Shown: positions 27,701 to 40,222, numbered from the stretch's first letter. The stretch: DNA of 64,000 nt from Paracyclopina nana (GCA_019096065.1 JAGUCH010000001.1:7130001-7194000); one strand, 5' to 3'. The notes: generated from the sequence alone by a model not told the origin. Numbers and translations: made by a program.

Positions 27701-29666
27701 CCCTGTTCATGTATAAAGAATGCCTTAAGGTATGGAAAAAATTGTCATAAGGAAAAGTGAATCTGCTGCTGACTGCCACTCCACGAGTTCAGCTTGGGGC
27801 CGAGCGGCGTTTTTCATGGCAATTTTTGCTATTTTGTCGCATGGTTTTCAGCATATTTCAAAACAAACTATCTTTCATTAAGCTTCTTTCATGAAAGATG
27901 AAATTTAACTTTTGATTTTGCTCAGAATGATTAAAATGTAGAGTACTTAGAAGCCAAAATTAGATTTGTTTACTTTCAAGTTGGCTTAAAGTCGATCTGA
28001 TTTTTCTAGTGGCAGCTGGCGCTTGTCATAAGACAATTTTTCTCCTTTCCTTGAGGTGTTTTTCATGCCTTTTCCTAAGGAGTTTGGAGCGTACATGAAC
28101 AGGACATAAATGTAGAGCACACAAAGCCTACATTTGGTTCTCACGCGAGGCAAAACTGCCACTTCGGGGAATGCAAAATCAACTATATCGAGCTTTGAAA
28201 GTCTGGCCACTTTTACCACTGCCGCTATTTTTACTTCAGCTCTGCAACAAACTTATGCCCTATTCACGTGAGCCTCAAAACTTCAGTAGGCAAACAACTG
28301 CACCCAAAATGGCATATTTTCAGATTAATCAAACAAAACAAAAAATAACTGGCAGCCAACACACGTTACCTAAAGATAATTTTTCCATGCTTTGATGCAC
28401 TCTTTCAACAGCAGGGCTTGGCCAAGTTGCAAGAGAAAAGCAAATAATCTAATAAGCAAGGTCACACGATAGAACAAAAATAATTGCAATCTTAGGGTAT
28501 ATCATAATCGGTAGAAAGCACTCCAACTAAATATGCTACGGCTATCGTCTAGTAGATTGTCTTGGCAAAACGTAGTAGCAAACTAATATCGTAGTATATA
28601 ATTTATTTGTTAGAACGGGGATGCGAGGCAGTTGTAAGTGCTGACTTGCAAACTCCTTGCAACGTTTTTCCCCCCACATGATGCATTAACTTGCCAACGT
28701 AGACCTGCAAGCTAAACAGGGCCTTCTTCTTCGATAGTAGGCCCAAAAGAAAGGATTATCGATTTGAAATTTCACTCAACCACATGATCCCTTTTAAACT
28801 TTTGACTTTCCCTTCCAGGAAAGAAGTTCTTCTACATAACTTTTATTGGAAGCATAGTGTGGATTGCTGCTTTCTCCTATCTTATGGTTTGGTGGGCAAC
28901 CATCACTGGTGATGCGTTCTACATTCCTCCAGAGGTACGTTATAAACTGACTATTAGCTGCCTCTTCCTCTGTGGAGATCTTGGTGGCTTTTCTACCACC
29001 AGCAATGTGATTGGTTTCTAACAAAGTTAATCTCCTTTGACAAATGCAGTATGTGACTCGAGACGGAGATCTAGGAAATTGGAGAGAAAACAGCAAGCCT
29101 TCCTCCGTTTCGCCAGATGCTGCTTCTCGTAGTTCTACATTTTGTTTAGGACTTTTGCAAGCGCTCGTTTCTTTGCTCTGATAATCTAACGTATATTACA
29201 GGTGATGGGCCTAACTTTTCTGGCAGCCGGAACGTCAATTCCTGACCTCATCACGAGCGTCATTGTGGCTCGTAAGGGGTTCGGCGACATGGCGGTGTCC
29301 TCTTCGGTAGGATCAAACATATTTGATGTTACAGTCGGGTGAGTCTTCCGTCGATCTTCAGCTCGAGCATATGTATGCTTCTTGTGTATCGTATGCTAAT
29401 GATTTATGGGTATTTTCAGGCTGCCGCTTCCTTGGTTCTTGTACACTATGGTTTTCCAAGAGGGTGTTCCCGTCTCTTCCGAAGGAATGATTTGTTCCAT
29501 CACGCTTCTCTTTTGCATGCTGATTCTGGTCTTTTTGTCCATTCTCCTATTCAACTGGAAGATGACAAAAGGCATGGGCTTCACCATGTTCATCCTTTAC
29601 TTCATGTTCGTACTCGTCTCCCTGGGCTTTGAGTACAAGTTTTACGACTGCTTTCTGCAATTTTGA
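21763..29666 (+). CDS. K+-dependent Na+/Ca2+ exchanger (NCKX, SLC24 family)
   Basis: Proposed exons: 21763-22659, 24428-24451 (24-nt microexon, less sure), 25112-25259, 25645-25790, 26214-26321, then either 26778-26979 or 27022-27178, then 28819-28934, 29202-29338, 29420-29666. With the first alternative the phases close to 674 residues, a normal NCKX length. The first exon encodes an N-terminal hydrophobic segment, an extracellular loop with NGT, and the alpha-1 repeat ([13 protein letters not shown], then [16 protein letters not shown]). Exons 3-5 encode the cytoplasmic loop, with the family motif [19 protein letters not shown]. The last exons encode the alpha-2 repeat ([17 protein letters not shown], then [14 protein letters not shown]) and the final membrane helices. 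The alpha repeats bind and exchange Na+ for Ca2+ plus K+ across the plasma membrane. The start at 21763 sits six bases after a splice acceptor, so the 5' UTR is split. Confidence 0.9.
24428..24451 (+). other. Candidate 24-nt NCKX microexon
   Basis: Bounded by CTATTTCAG and GTGAGT. It encodes eight residues, HHSAAAAL, in phase 0, matching the phase-0 ends of its neighbours, so it can be included or skipped without breaking the frame. It falls in the poorly conserved cytoplasmic loop. Confidence 0.5.
26778..26979 (+). other. NCKX alternative exon A
   Basis: Encodes a loop segment, then [19 protein letters not shown] and a membrane helix ending [13 protein letters not shown]. It enters in phase 0 and leaves in phase 1. 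It is paralogous to the next exon, 42 bp downstream. Confidence 0.85.
27022..27178 (+). other. NCKX alternative exon B
   Basis: Encodes an acidic lead-in, then [19 protein letters not shown] and the helix ending [13 protein letters not shown]. It enters in phase 0 and leaves in phase 1, like exon A. Joining A to B gives a TGA after five codons, so only one of the two can be used. Of the two, B is closer to the usual NCKX sequence in this place (LSWPDS). Confidence 0.85.
27699..28106 (+). mobile_element. MITE copy 1, TAA-flanked (~408 bp)
   Basis: The ends read TGCCCTGTTCATGTA and, inverted, TGTCCTGTTCATGTA. The 3-bp duplication TAA lies at 27696-27698 and 28107-28109. About 90% similar by eye to 31348-31760. 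It has no coding capacity. The terminal repeats and TWA-type duplication suggest a PIF/Harbinger-derived MITE (inference). It lies inside an NCKX intron. Confidence 0.85.
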
Positions 29667-31344
29667 GGAGCCAAGGTAATCAAATGTGCTTTTTCCTACT
29701 CAGACTTAATTGGAAAGGGGCCGCTCAGTAGTTGTAGCAGTACAAGTAGAAATAGGCCTCGAATAGATTGGCCAGTAAACACGAAGCAATCAATTAGGCG
29801 AAACGGTGTTTTAGCAACAACTGCATACAGCTTTATGTTGCGGCCGCATGGTACTACTATGCCATTCTGCGTTTACGTCCGATGGCTTCACTTCGACGGT
29901 GAAGCCAGCTTTCACTTGGCATCAGGCTATCACTTCATTAAAAATTATGCGTCCCTCGGTATCATCCATCGAAGTATCGTAGAATTATGCAACGCGCAGG
30001 CTGAGGCCGACTCTATCATGGTAGCATAGAAGAAGCTGTATGCATACTGATTGGATGATGCAATGTGATCTATGTAGATGCTCCATTATGGAAAATATAG
30101 AAGACATCTTAGCTCGAGCACAAACAACTTTTTCCCTCTGCATTCCTTTTACAAAGTAGTCTACTACGACGTAATCAGTATAAGCATTGCTGCACTGGGA
30201 CATCAACTTCTTATATTTTATCCAGTAACCTGACTAAGAGGCTTAATTTAGAGAGTGGCACACCTCCAGAGACTAAAGAATGACCAAAAATGCCTTTTCA
30301 GGTTGCAAGCTTGAACAAACTAATGGGTATGTAGTATTGGCGACGAAATTACCGAAGTTCTGTTGACTGTGCACAAATATACCTTATGTAATGATAGTTC
30401 ATTTTGAGAGCTTTCATTTTTGGGCAAACTCAGCATTTCGGCACAAAAGAAGAAGAAATAAGAAGAGACAAAATCCATCATCGTTCCATTCGGCTCAAAT
30501 TTCAAGGAAGAGTACTGTAGTAGACTCACAACGGTGACAGACAGAACAAAGCAATAATTCAAGATCGATCCACTTTTTTGTGAGGAACTACTTCGCGAAG
30601 CAGCCAAAAGTATCTTTATGTCTAAAGTTGTATCACTATTCTATCTTCATATCAAGTTTCCTGTTCCGCTTTCCATTTTTCAAGCATTTCTAGTAGCTAA
30701 AGCTGTTATGAAGCTGCTCACACCAAACCGGTGCTGACTTAACATAGATACTTTATAGATCCCACCACTGCTACATTTCTCAACTACTACCATAAAAAGG
30801 ATAACTCTTCAAGATCTTCGAACACTTACAATTGATATAGTATAACATTGCTTTTCTGCCGTCCAAGATCTTTATGGCTTCTTTATTGTAAATACTGTAT
30901 TCCAAAATCGTAATTATTGTCAAGGCTAGAATGGAAGGGGATTCAATTCCGAGTTCATGATCCTGACAAAAATACCTTCCTAATCTGATTTTTATTTCGA
31001 CAGGAAAGGTTGTTTGAATTTTTATCTCGAAGGAAACGCACGCTCACTGTAAACCAAAAGCTTTTCCAGCAAGAAATAGCCTTGTTTTAAAAGTACGTAA
31101 TTCTTGTTTTTTATTGCTTCAGCTCCTTTGCGTGGCCTCAAAACAGCCAACGATGACTGGAAAGCCTAATTTTTTTTACCTGTGCCAAAACTGGTGAAAT
31201 CACTTAGCTGAACCACGTGGTTGACCTTTGCAACATGATACTTTTTCAGAGCTTTTATTTCATTCTTTTGATCTAGCATACCCCCTGTTGAAGTTCAAAA
31301 CCTTGACTGCTTTGCCTCACAATTTTCTGAATCGTGGACGTAAC
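29667..31344. other. NCKX 3' flank, no gene seen
   Basis: Presumed NCKX 3' UTR and spacer. No exon or repeat family was recognised. Confidence 0.4.
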
Positions 31345-31347
31345 TAA

Positions 31348-31760
31348 TGCCCTGTTCATGTATAAAGAATGCCTTAAGGTATGGAAAAAATTGTCATAAG
31401 GAAAAGTGAATCTGTTGCTGACTGACTGCCACTCAACGAGTTCAGCTTGGGGCCGAGCAGCGTTTTTAATGGCAATTTTTGCTATTTTGTCTCATACTTT
31501 TCAGCATATTTGAAAACAAACTATCTTTCATCACGTTTCTTTGATAAAAGATGAAATTCAACTATTGATTTTGCTCAAAAGGACTTAAATGTGTAGCACT
31601 TAATAGCCAAAATTAGATTTGTTTACTTTTAAGTTGGCTTAAAGTCGATCTGATTTTTTTTAGTATCAGCTGGCGCTTGTCGTAAGACAATTTTTCTCCT
31701 TTCCTTGAGGTGTTTTTCGTGCATTTTTCTAAGGAGTTTGGGGCGTACATGAACAGGACA
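31348..31760 (+). mobile_element. MITE copy 2, TAA-flanked (~413 bp)
   Basis: Same orientation and same ends as 27699-28106, with TAA duplications at 31345-31347 and 31761-31763. It differs by scattered substitutions and small indels. Confidence 0.85.
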
Positions 31761-31786
31761 TAAGTCTAACGTAGCACTAGCCAATA

Positions 31787-31936
31787 AGGGCGTTCTCATA
31801 TTGGACTTTAGCTTACCAAAACCTGAATTTGGTTAACCAAAAACTGGTTTTAGTAAAGCTCTATGTAGTGGCTACCTACCGAAAACTGGTTTTTGGGTAA
31901 CCCAAATCAATTTTTGGTCCAATATGAGAACGCCCT
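31787..31936. mobile_element. MITE with AGGGCGTTCTCATATTG ends (150 bp)
   Basis: Terminal inverted repeats AGGGCGTTCTCATATTGGAC (31787-31806) and its inverse ending at 31936, flanked by ATA at 31784-31786 and 31937-31939. The interior has several ACTGGTTTT/GGTTAACC-like words. No coding. It inserted 26 bp from the preceding MITE. Confidence 0.8.
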
Positions 31937-31939
31937 ATA

Positions 31940-32601
31940 GTCATGAATGGGAGCATTGTTGCATACAACCATCATCATCAGGTTCATTATTTTCTAACAC
32001 ACGTATGTACTCACATACACCACCATCATCAGAGTCGCGACAATTTGTGTATGTGTGTGTGTTGTCCCTCCAAAACTCTCGTCATTTTAGTTCAAATTCT
32101 TAAACGCACCACGGGCTTCCCCCTTAAGTCGAGCTGCTTCGAAAATATATTGGATGAAAACCAATTTGAGAGAGAAACTTTTCAAAATCTACAATGGTGC
32201 ATAGGTGGCAATTATATTTTTGTAGCTACACTCTGATTCCTTTTGTTAGCATGCACAAATAGTTAACTAAATTCTTGTACTACAATTTCGTTCTAGGCTC
32301 TGTAAGAGCCGAAAACTGAAGCTTTTTCGCTAATGTTAGCAGGTAGCAGCCAGTCTTGGATTGCCATAGATATACATATAAAACTTTTTACATACAATTA
32401 TCTCAATCCTCTAAATAATCTACACAACTCCTGCAAACTGCTTTCTGCATACTCTGAAAAACTACTCAATGATTATTAATGATGACATGAATTAGCATTT
32501 GTTCTATACATACTATATATACCGCTCGCTAACTACGAACCATACTTATTTACTATATGATATAACTAGTAAGCAGCATCAAGCAAAATTCATCAATAAA
32601 G
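31940..32601. other. Spacer, nothing recognised
   Basis: A short TG-rich stretch lies near 32048-32060. Otherwise this is AT-rich DNA and the presumed 3' UTR of the minus-strand transporter. Confidence 0.4.
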
Positions 32602-34394
32602 CTAATTGTTTATCTTGAGTTTTTGAAATGTTTCTTGCACTTCCGCCAGACTTTTGTTCTTCGTTTCCGGCAAGAAAGCAAAGACAAAGCAAGTCGCAAT
32701 TAGTGAGCATGCTGCGTTGAGGATAAACAGTCCCTCATACTTAATTATCGCGAGGAGAGAAAAATAGCTTTTGATGTTGACAAAATTGAGAATCCAGATA
32801 CAAGTCACGCTGAGGGAAACGGCCATAGCCTTCGATCTCCCAGGAGTGAATATTTCCCCCAAGATGACAAACGGAAGTCCTCCAAAGCCCACAGTGAAGC
32901 TAACGTAAAATAGAGACAACGAAAGCAAGGGCACCACTGACTGGAAAGCCTCCACCGCAGCAGAGCCATTTGAATCCAATATTTGATTTGCGCACAGGCA
33001 TACATTGGTAAGGCACATTCCAGCACCGGACACTAAGAGTAAAATACGTCGGCCAACTTTGTCGCAGAGCAGTACGGCCAAGATGGATCCTGCAATAAGT
33101 TGGACCATTGATACACATAGTTTCAATGCATGCAAAGCATTGTGGGCCTTGCCAATCATTTCGAAGACGGTGATTCCGGCTGATGCCCATGTAGTGTAAT
33201 CCATAGAATTTTGAGCCGCCTTTGATCCGGAATGTTCAATTATGTCAAGCATGTAATATGAATACTGAGTAACTCCGCAAAGCCTCGAAAAGGCCATGAT
33301 TGAACACATCAAGAATACTTTGAAGCAGCTGGAAGGATCGGAAGACTCCTCGGAAAAACTTTGTTCCTCTCCCTTGGAAACGAAGTTATTTTGTTCTTCT
33401 TCTCCTCCGTCTTCCCTCTCCTTTTGAACTTTGAATGAAGAAGCAGAATTCTTTATGAGAAATTTCGCCAGGTCTTGCGAGGTGCTCTCTATCAGACTCT
33501 CCTCCACCATCAGCCATCTAATTGATTCATGGGCCATACCAGCCTTGTTATTTTGGGCCAAGAAATAGGGAGATTCTGGCACAAAGTACAGCAATGTGAG
33601 ACCTGTTGATGCAGAAAGGTCACGGCTGTTTGCTGGGAAGCACCAAATTACTCTACCTACCCATTATTGACGGAATGCAGGCAGCTATTGATAGTATTCT
33701 CCAGCTGAGCAAGGCCCCCATGAACATTGCGTACGTTATGCCAAAAGCCACGCTAAGGCTTAGGCAATTTCCCAAGGCACCACGGTGACTGGGGCATGAT
33801 ATTTCAGCAATGTACAGAGCACCTGAAAGAGAGAGTTTCACAGTACCCGAAACATTCTATATTATGCCAGCATGCTGCATCTTGTAACCAACTTGCTGAC
33901 GAAGACGCAGAAGAAATAAATCCTAAAATAATCCTTGCGGGGATGACATAAGAAATGCTTCTTGCTTGGCTAATCAGGAGCCACATAATCACGCTCATCG
34001 TTGAGAGGCACTGAAGCACTATCTTCCGACCGAATTTCTCGCATATCATTCCTGAAAAAGGGAGCAGTGCTTCTCATACACAAGTATGTAACGAGTGCGA
34101 GTGGGCCTCTAGTGACTTTCTGACGAAGAAAAATGCATAGCCAAGATGCTCCACCTAAGTTGTATGCCCGTACACACTTAGACCATACTATCAACAATAA
34201 TACATTTACAATTAAATGTGGCTTACCTGCTGAGAGGGCTCCGAAAAGTCCTCCTATGGAAAAAGACGCACCTACCCATGAAACTTCGTCCTCACTGAGG
34301 CCTAGTCCTATTGTTAGGTTGAGATTGCTTAATTGTGGCTCACATACTGCATTCCATCCAATATTGCATCCCCAACCAATCGTGGTAAAACATG
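32602..34394 (-). CDS. MFS sugar transporter, Tret1/GLUT-like, N-terminus incomplete
   Basis: Exons (minus): ~34394-34227, 34051-33893, 33822-33661, 33602-32602, joined in phase by GT-AG introns. Motifs in order: TTIGWGCNIGWNAV and LSEDEVSWVGASFSIGGLFG (as in insect trehalose/sugar transporters); the loop CEKFGRKIVL; ARIILGFISS; YIAEISCPSHRGALGN; PESPYFLAQ (family PESPRWL); a long central loop rich in Glu/Ser; a second half with DKVGRRILLL; and PETKNKSLAEVQ (family PETKG) near the C-terminus. Stop at 32602. The 12-helix SLC2-like fold carries sugar across the plasma membrane; the substrate cannot be told. The upstream border near 34394 lacks a good acceptor (AAG) and the frame is closed just before it, so a first exon with the start codon lies further upstream. 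I could not find it. Confidence 0.82.
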
Positions 34395-35421
34395 CTTACA
34401 ATAGGAGGGAGGATATGTAATAGAAATATAAATGGACGGATGCGAATCTAATTCATATGAAGATGCCTATCTATAAACCAATGGAGGGAAAACCTTTTTT
34501 GTTATAGATTGCGGATTTAAGTATTTTTGGAAAAACTGTCGCGCGAAACTATATCACGTGATAGCGAGCGGCAATTTGATTGGCTGATTGGCATTGCCAG
34601 GCTGGAAAAATTTGGTTTTAACAATCAAAAGCCTATAAATTATCGTGATTTGCATATGGTGTTATAGCTTGAAAGAGTGCCATTTTTTCTGTGGATTATC
34701 TCATACACATGAAATTGGCACATACGCTCCAAAAGCCAAGCAAATGCCGATATTTGATCGTCTATGTAGTGCGGCCATGTACTTGCCCAAGTTGGCTAGC
34801 TAGATGGCGCTTGGAATATAACGACTTTAAGCCTTTGGCTTATTATGAAAATGGTTCCCTGTAGTGGCCTCAATTGGAGACAGCTGCGGAGCGAAAGAGA
34901 ACCGACATAAAATGTGCTGTATGTTTCTCAATGTTTTGAGTTAACAGGGATTCTTTGCTCGCAGCTTCTAAACGTATGAATTTAATAGCAATTTTAGGTT
35001 TTTCCAATTAAAAATCTTACCAGCAAAGGTAGCCAGAAGTTGTCTCGCAAGCGGTGTATTAATCATTGCGTTACGAAAGAAGACTGCTTTCTTTTCTTCA
35101 TGTCAGCTGAATGAAACGTTGATGATATAAGAGCTCGCAGACGAAAAAATGAGTCGTGTTGGTGCAAAAGCATAAAATTGGACATTTTTTCGTGTGCCTC
35201 TACCGTTAGACCATTCATATGTAGACTAGTGGACATTCTGATGAGCAATTTTCCGTTTAGTGAAACTTTTACGAAGATCTCAAAATGCTCTCTATTTTTC
35301 CATCACTTCAAGGTAGAAGCTTTTAGCATAGTTATGCATCGGTTGCTAATAGAACTTTTTTGCTTGCTCTCATAATTCTACAGACGCAAAGCTTGCGAAT
35401 GAAGTAGGCCAGTCTCAGTTT
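34395..35421. other. Spacer, unplaced transporter 5' exon expected
   Basis: No clear exon. The missing start exon of the transporter could lie here. Nothing else was recognised. Confidence 0.35.
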
Positions 35422-38400
35422 TTATGTAATCTCAAGAATGACATTCCTTTCGCTCATATGGTCAAACTGCAATTTAGAAGAATAATCTTTCACAACTGGC
35501 CTCCAGAAGTCAAAAATCTCCATCACAATTTTAACTGAATTTCCAATTGGCCTAGTTGGGTACACTTTTTTGCTTTCAGTGAAGGGAATGCCAATTGAAT
35601 TGATGAATTCCTCGTGAAATTTAGTTTGGTTGAAGGCCTCTTGAGACGCATAACTTTGAACGAGCATATCATGGAAGAGCCGCCATCGCTCAGTGTAGTA
35701 GTCTTTGATGAGTCCACTCCACTGTTTGGCTGCATAATCAAGTATTTCGCCTCGAGGCCCCCAGAGCGTAATTTGATTCCTAGCATTGAACTCGTAAAGC
35801 TCTACATCATCTGATGAAGCCCCTTCTATGCTTTTGGCCAAATCAAGCCAACTACCAAGCAGGAATTTGTCATGTGAAGCCAATAGATTTTCCAGATCAT
35901 CCAGAAGCCTGAAGAGGAGCCCCATGCTTGCGGTAAACGAGGAGAAGTCCTCCTCTTCATAGGCCTTGATTGCATGCTGATAAATGAAAGCTGCCAAGTT
36001 AGCTAATATCTGTCTCGTGATATCCACCAAATCGAATCTAGAGAGAAAAGAAGGATGTCGTGAGGTTTCGCGAGACGTGCTCAAAACTTAGCGTTGCATT
36101 ACAAGAATCCGGATTCCCCCTTCAGTTCCGATATAGCCACTATCATGTCATCCCACGCCTCAGCCACTTCAGTCAAATTGTACCATGTAAAATCAGTGCT
36201 ATTTAAAGAGGGCATTTTCGTGAGAAATACCATCTGATTGAAATGTCGGGTTTTGGAATTCAACACGTGGATTCTCAATTTCGACCATGCACGTACTGCA
36301 TACTGATTTAATTTCCCGTATCTCCTTTGTGTGTATTGTTGAATCCAGTACGTCATATTTTCCACTGGCTCGGGTCTCCATGACATTTCACTCATAAGTT
36401 CCGTAGTGATATAGCTGTCAGTCAAGCCCTCTGGGGTGAATCCAGTGCCTAATAAATGCACAAAAGAGACGGCCATAAAAGGTAAAGTAATCTTTGCGTG
36501 ATATAATAGATTTGAGCTTCAGTTTACCAATCATGGTGCTATTTGTGAGGGATCTGGCCTTTTGGGGCCATTCGTTTATGTTGTCAAATCTGCCGTAGAG
36601 GCCAATGCTTCCCCCAAAATTGTTGAGGTCGTTGAAGATGAATGGCTGCAATCCATAATAGGATTCAGTTCGTGAGTATTGCTCGTTCAGGGTTGAGTCT
36701 AGGTCCAAAACAATCATCGATCCCATCGATACAGATGACAAAATGGCCTTTATTTGGGGCTCTTGCCAGAAATCCTGGGCATAGTGAAAGAGCCAGCCTT
36801 GCATAACCCATACAGCTTGAGGGTCTTCACTTTCCATAGCGGAAAAAATGGCTTTTCCTGTCTCCTTGATGTATCCTGGGTCGTTTGAAATAGGATCCAT
36901 TTCATTGAATGTATCACAATTGTACAAGTGATCTGTTCCAAATTCTCGACTGTATTCACTAATAAAAGTTGACCCAATTTCCTAATGGGTTGAAAAGAAG
37001 CTACTCTTTTGAAAAGCATCTATTTGATGGTTTTTTAGCTAACCTTGAAAAGAGGCTCGTTTGCGTCGAGGAGAAATGTTGCTGGAAACCCGTTCCAATT
37101 TTGCTTCGTATAGCTGACATTCGGATACTTGCTGATCAAGGCCTGGGGAATATGGCCAGCGAAAGCGGGCAAAACTGGAGTCATTCCAAGATTTCTCATT
37201 CTTGTAAGAATTTGATGCTGCAGCTTGATAGTAAAATTGTGCCAGTTGCTAGACAAAGGGCCTCCAAAAGCCTCCATATTGCCCATACGTTGCCATGGCA
37301 AGAAGGCAGGCCCTGAGAAATGGCTAGCCAAGTCAGACTCCGACAGACCAAACTATTATAGCATTTTGCCAAAACAAATGCCTATGACAAGTTGCATCGA
37401 CACAAAAGGTTTAATTCATACCTGCTCATATACCCTAATCCAGATGGCCTCTTGAGCAACGAATGCCAAAGGCATATTGATGCCGTTCAAGGCCATCCAG
37501 TCTATATGAGGCTCCCACTGTGGCCACTGCCAAAAGGCAAATGTGTACCCAGGAGTACAAACGTTCTGGTAGTATCTAAACTTTTCATTGGATGTCAGGT
37601 TGAACGATGCCAGGGGCAGTTGTGAATCCTCTAGGCCTGTTAAAAAGCGAATAATACGAATAAGCATCGATGTATCGTACTAATACAATCACACATGTAT
37701 TATTTGATTCAAGATGTATAATAAAAGGTGACATACTAAGTGAGCTTCACTTCTATGCTCTGTCGGACTGTACTTTGGTACCCCTTCTGACGAAAAAATT
37801 GAACACTTGAGCAATTTCATTTGTTGCCAAAGATTCTCAGAAAACGCCATCATTGAGAGCTTTAGAGAATTTTAAAAAAATCTGGAAACATTCAATTCAA
37901 AACCATATTTACAATAACAGCATTGATCGCATTAATGGTCACGATTCAAGCCTAAATTGCATTTCAAAATAAAAAGTTTTTAGCGAATCATATTAGCAAT
38001 CATTAGCTCAAGCATCTCCGTTACTTTCTACTTAAATTCCCTCTTTTTGTGATAGCACACATTGACTTGAGAGAGAACCTAACCTAGACTTCTTCAACCA
38101 CCCCTAAACCTATATATTTTCTGAAAGCTTATGTCCCAAGGGTTTGTTAGGTGGTAGTTTTAAAATCCTGGCCTATCCCTCCTCATAACATAAAATCTTA
38201 AAAAACCTCTAGCTCTCTTCGGCATGCTTTTTTCACTGAACACAGCTTCAAAGACCCATCATAAAATCAAAAGAGCTAACTTTTTTTATTTCATAAGCAA
38301 GTTGCTAGGATGACCAGGAAAAGAGAAAGAGAGGGACAAGTTTTCAAGTAGCAAAACATTTGTAACAATCTAACATAAAGTTTGGCACTCCATATCTCCT

Positions 38401-39338
38401 TTTCTTGACATTTTAGCGATTTGCTTATGATATAAAAAAAGTTAGCCCTTTTGATTTTAGGAGGGGTATTAGAAGCTCAACTTATCGAAAAAAGTTCGTG
38501 GGTGGTTGACGAAGTCTAGGTGAGATAACGAACAGATTTCGTGATTTTATGTCAATTAGTTCCGTCGAGAAAAGCCTTACGAGATGGGACCCAGCCAGCT
38601 TGCAATTTTCAAGTTTCCCAAGTTTTCTGAAAGTTATTATGACGTGTTAGCACTCCGTCGTTTTCCCAGGTTGAGTTTATGTCGTTATTTAGCATAAACT
38701 TCCGTACCACCTATGTAAAAAAATCGAAGGTGACACGGAAATTGGTGTTTTCAATTTTACCTAGATGTCAAGGCCGTTTGTTTCACTGAGGGTTTTGTGG
38801 CGTATGAGGGCTCATAATTTCTGGTAGGGGGCTGATTTGATTGCTTTGCTGTTCGCTTAATGCTCTATCAATTTGCTTGATCGGTCCGCGAGGCTTTTAA
38901 AAACGGATGCAGTGAATGGGAAAGTCAAGATGGATCGCTAAAGCGGATGTCATGATTTGTTGTCACGCCTGAAAGTTTTATGTGTTGTATTTTACCTATT
39001 CTGGTTGTGTCCCAGGAGAAATGACAGCCACAAAAGTATTTCAGGTAGTGATGAATTCCCCAGGCTGCAGCGACTCCAGAGTTGGCCACCACTTTGATTT
39101 TTGTCCCAACATTCTTCGCCAGGCTCACAAAGTCCTTACTTTGAGGAGCAACGCTGGGATTAATGAGCACATCAAACTGGCTACTGAGATTGATTTTTAT
39201 GCGTTCCAGCAAGTGGAAGACTTCATCACGCTGTACTTGTGGATCAGCACTGGCCACAATAGACTCCCATTTGTGAAGGCTGCTGGCCTTAAATATTAAG
39301 CAGAAAAAGAGGAGGAGGAAGAAACAATACGCTTGCAT
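35422..39338 (-). CDS. NAGLU: Alpha-N-acetylglucosaminidase, lysosomal (GH89)
   Basis: Six exons (minus): 39338-38996, 37636-37422, 37352-37044, 36981-36528, 36448-36103, 36037-35422. Phases close to 760 residues (human enzyme 743). Residues 1-20 are a hydrophobic signal peptide. Family landmarks: RYYQNVCTPGYTF and DWMALNGINMPLAF; HFSGPAFLPWQRMGN; GMTPVLPAFAGHIP; CDTFNEMDP with Glu ~316; VWVMQGWLFHYAQDFW; NFGGSIGLYG; GFTPEGLT with Glu ~447; LLGSWLDLAKS; NQITLWGPRGEILDYAAKQW. The two Glu residues fall where the GH89 catalytic pair is expected. The enzyme removes terminal alpha-linked N-acetylglucosamine from heparan sulfate in lysosomes. N-glycosylation sites such as NST and NLT are present. 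No break is seen. Intron 1 is the largest (1,359 bp). Its start lies 364 bp downstream of the stop of the small membrane-protein gene, on the same strand. Confidence 0.94.
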
Positions 39339-39701
39339 ATTGATGTATTAATAAGCGCCCTTGTTGACCTCGAAGCTTATCTTATCAGCTGACTTATAGG
39401 AGCAATGCATCACAGCGCACTGCAGAAAGGGGAATTATTTATTGCGCCAGATTTATCAGGGTTTTGAGATCGTTTCCAAGCCGTGCCAAATTGAAGTTTC
39501 GTGTCCTACCGCAAAACACTGAGGTTAGGTAAGGCGGCAATGAGGTCGTAAAGGCTCAAATGACGACCTACAGAGATATCTATTCGACAGCCTTTCTGAC
39601 AGCGGCCTCGTATTTTCGATTGAAAGCTTTTCATGTTTGCATGGAATTTGAACAATGTTAATAGAAGAGCTCCTGGTTTTCTTCTTGCTGCTTATCATTA
39701 G

Positions 39702-40222
39702 CTATGCCCACGAGACTGATCGATTGTCCGAACTCATGGGCTTATTCGTAATCGACATGCTTGCGTTTTTTGAGGACAGGAGCACTTGACAGGTCGGCCT
39801 TTTGTTGTGACCCTGATAGTTCACTTGGGATGCACAGTGTCTTTTTCTTTGATGTTTCCCATGGCCATTTTGCATTTCAAGAGAGGACAGCGAGGGTAGA
39901 GAGTCACGACCGTGCAACAACCGAATCACTTGAAGCACAATTATGATGAATACGAGGAGCATCACGGCTAGATTTGACGCACTTTTTAGACCAACTAGAT
40001 GAGCTTTGGTTTACGTTTAGTCGCCTTACCTATTGAAAGAAGCGTGACAAATGTTTGCCACGCAATTTTGGAGGCTGCTTCGGATTTTGCTGACAACTCC
40101 TCTTCTCTCTCAAATGCTTCCTTTTTACCATCAATTTCAATGTGAAATATGTCATAATCTTTCAGGTACAGCTTCTCTTCCACCGGAATTCTCGATGTCA
40201 TTCGTCCCATGTGAAGCTCCAT
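39702..40222 (-). CDS. Small single-pass membrane protein, unknown
   Basis: Two exons (minus), 40222-40030 and 39967-39702, with GT-AG borders and phase 1 agreeing, giving 152 residues. The start has a strong context (AAACC before ATGG). Residues ~1-64 are charged, with an acidic EREEELSAKSEAASK stretch. Residues ~65-82 form one hydrophobic helix (VMLLVFIIIVLQVI). The rest is a basic, Ser/Asn/Gln-rich tail with two Cys. There is no signal peptide ahead of the helix, so a type II or signal-anchor layout is possible. The fold and function are not recognised. It is packed between NAGLU and the Dpr-like gene on the same strand. Confidence 0.6.
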
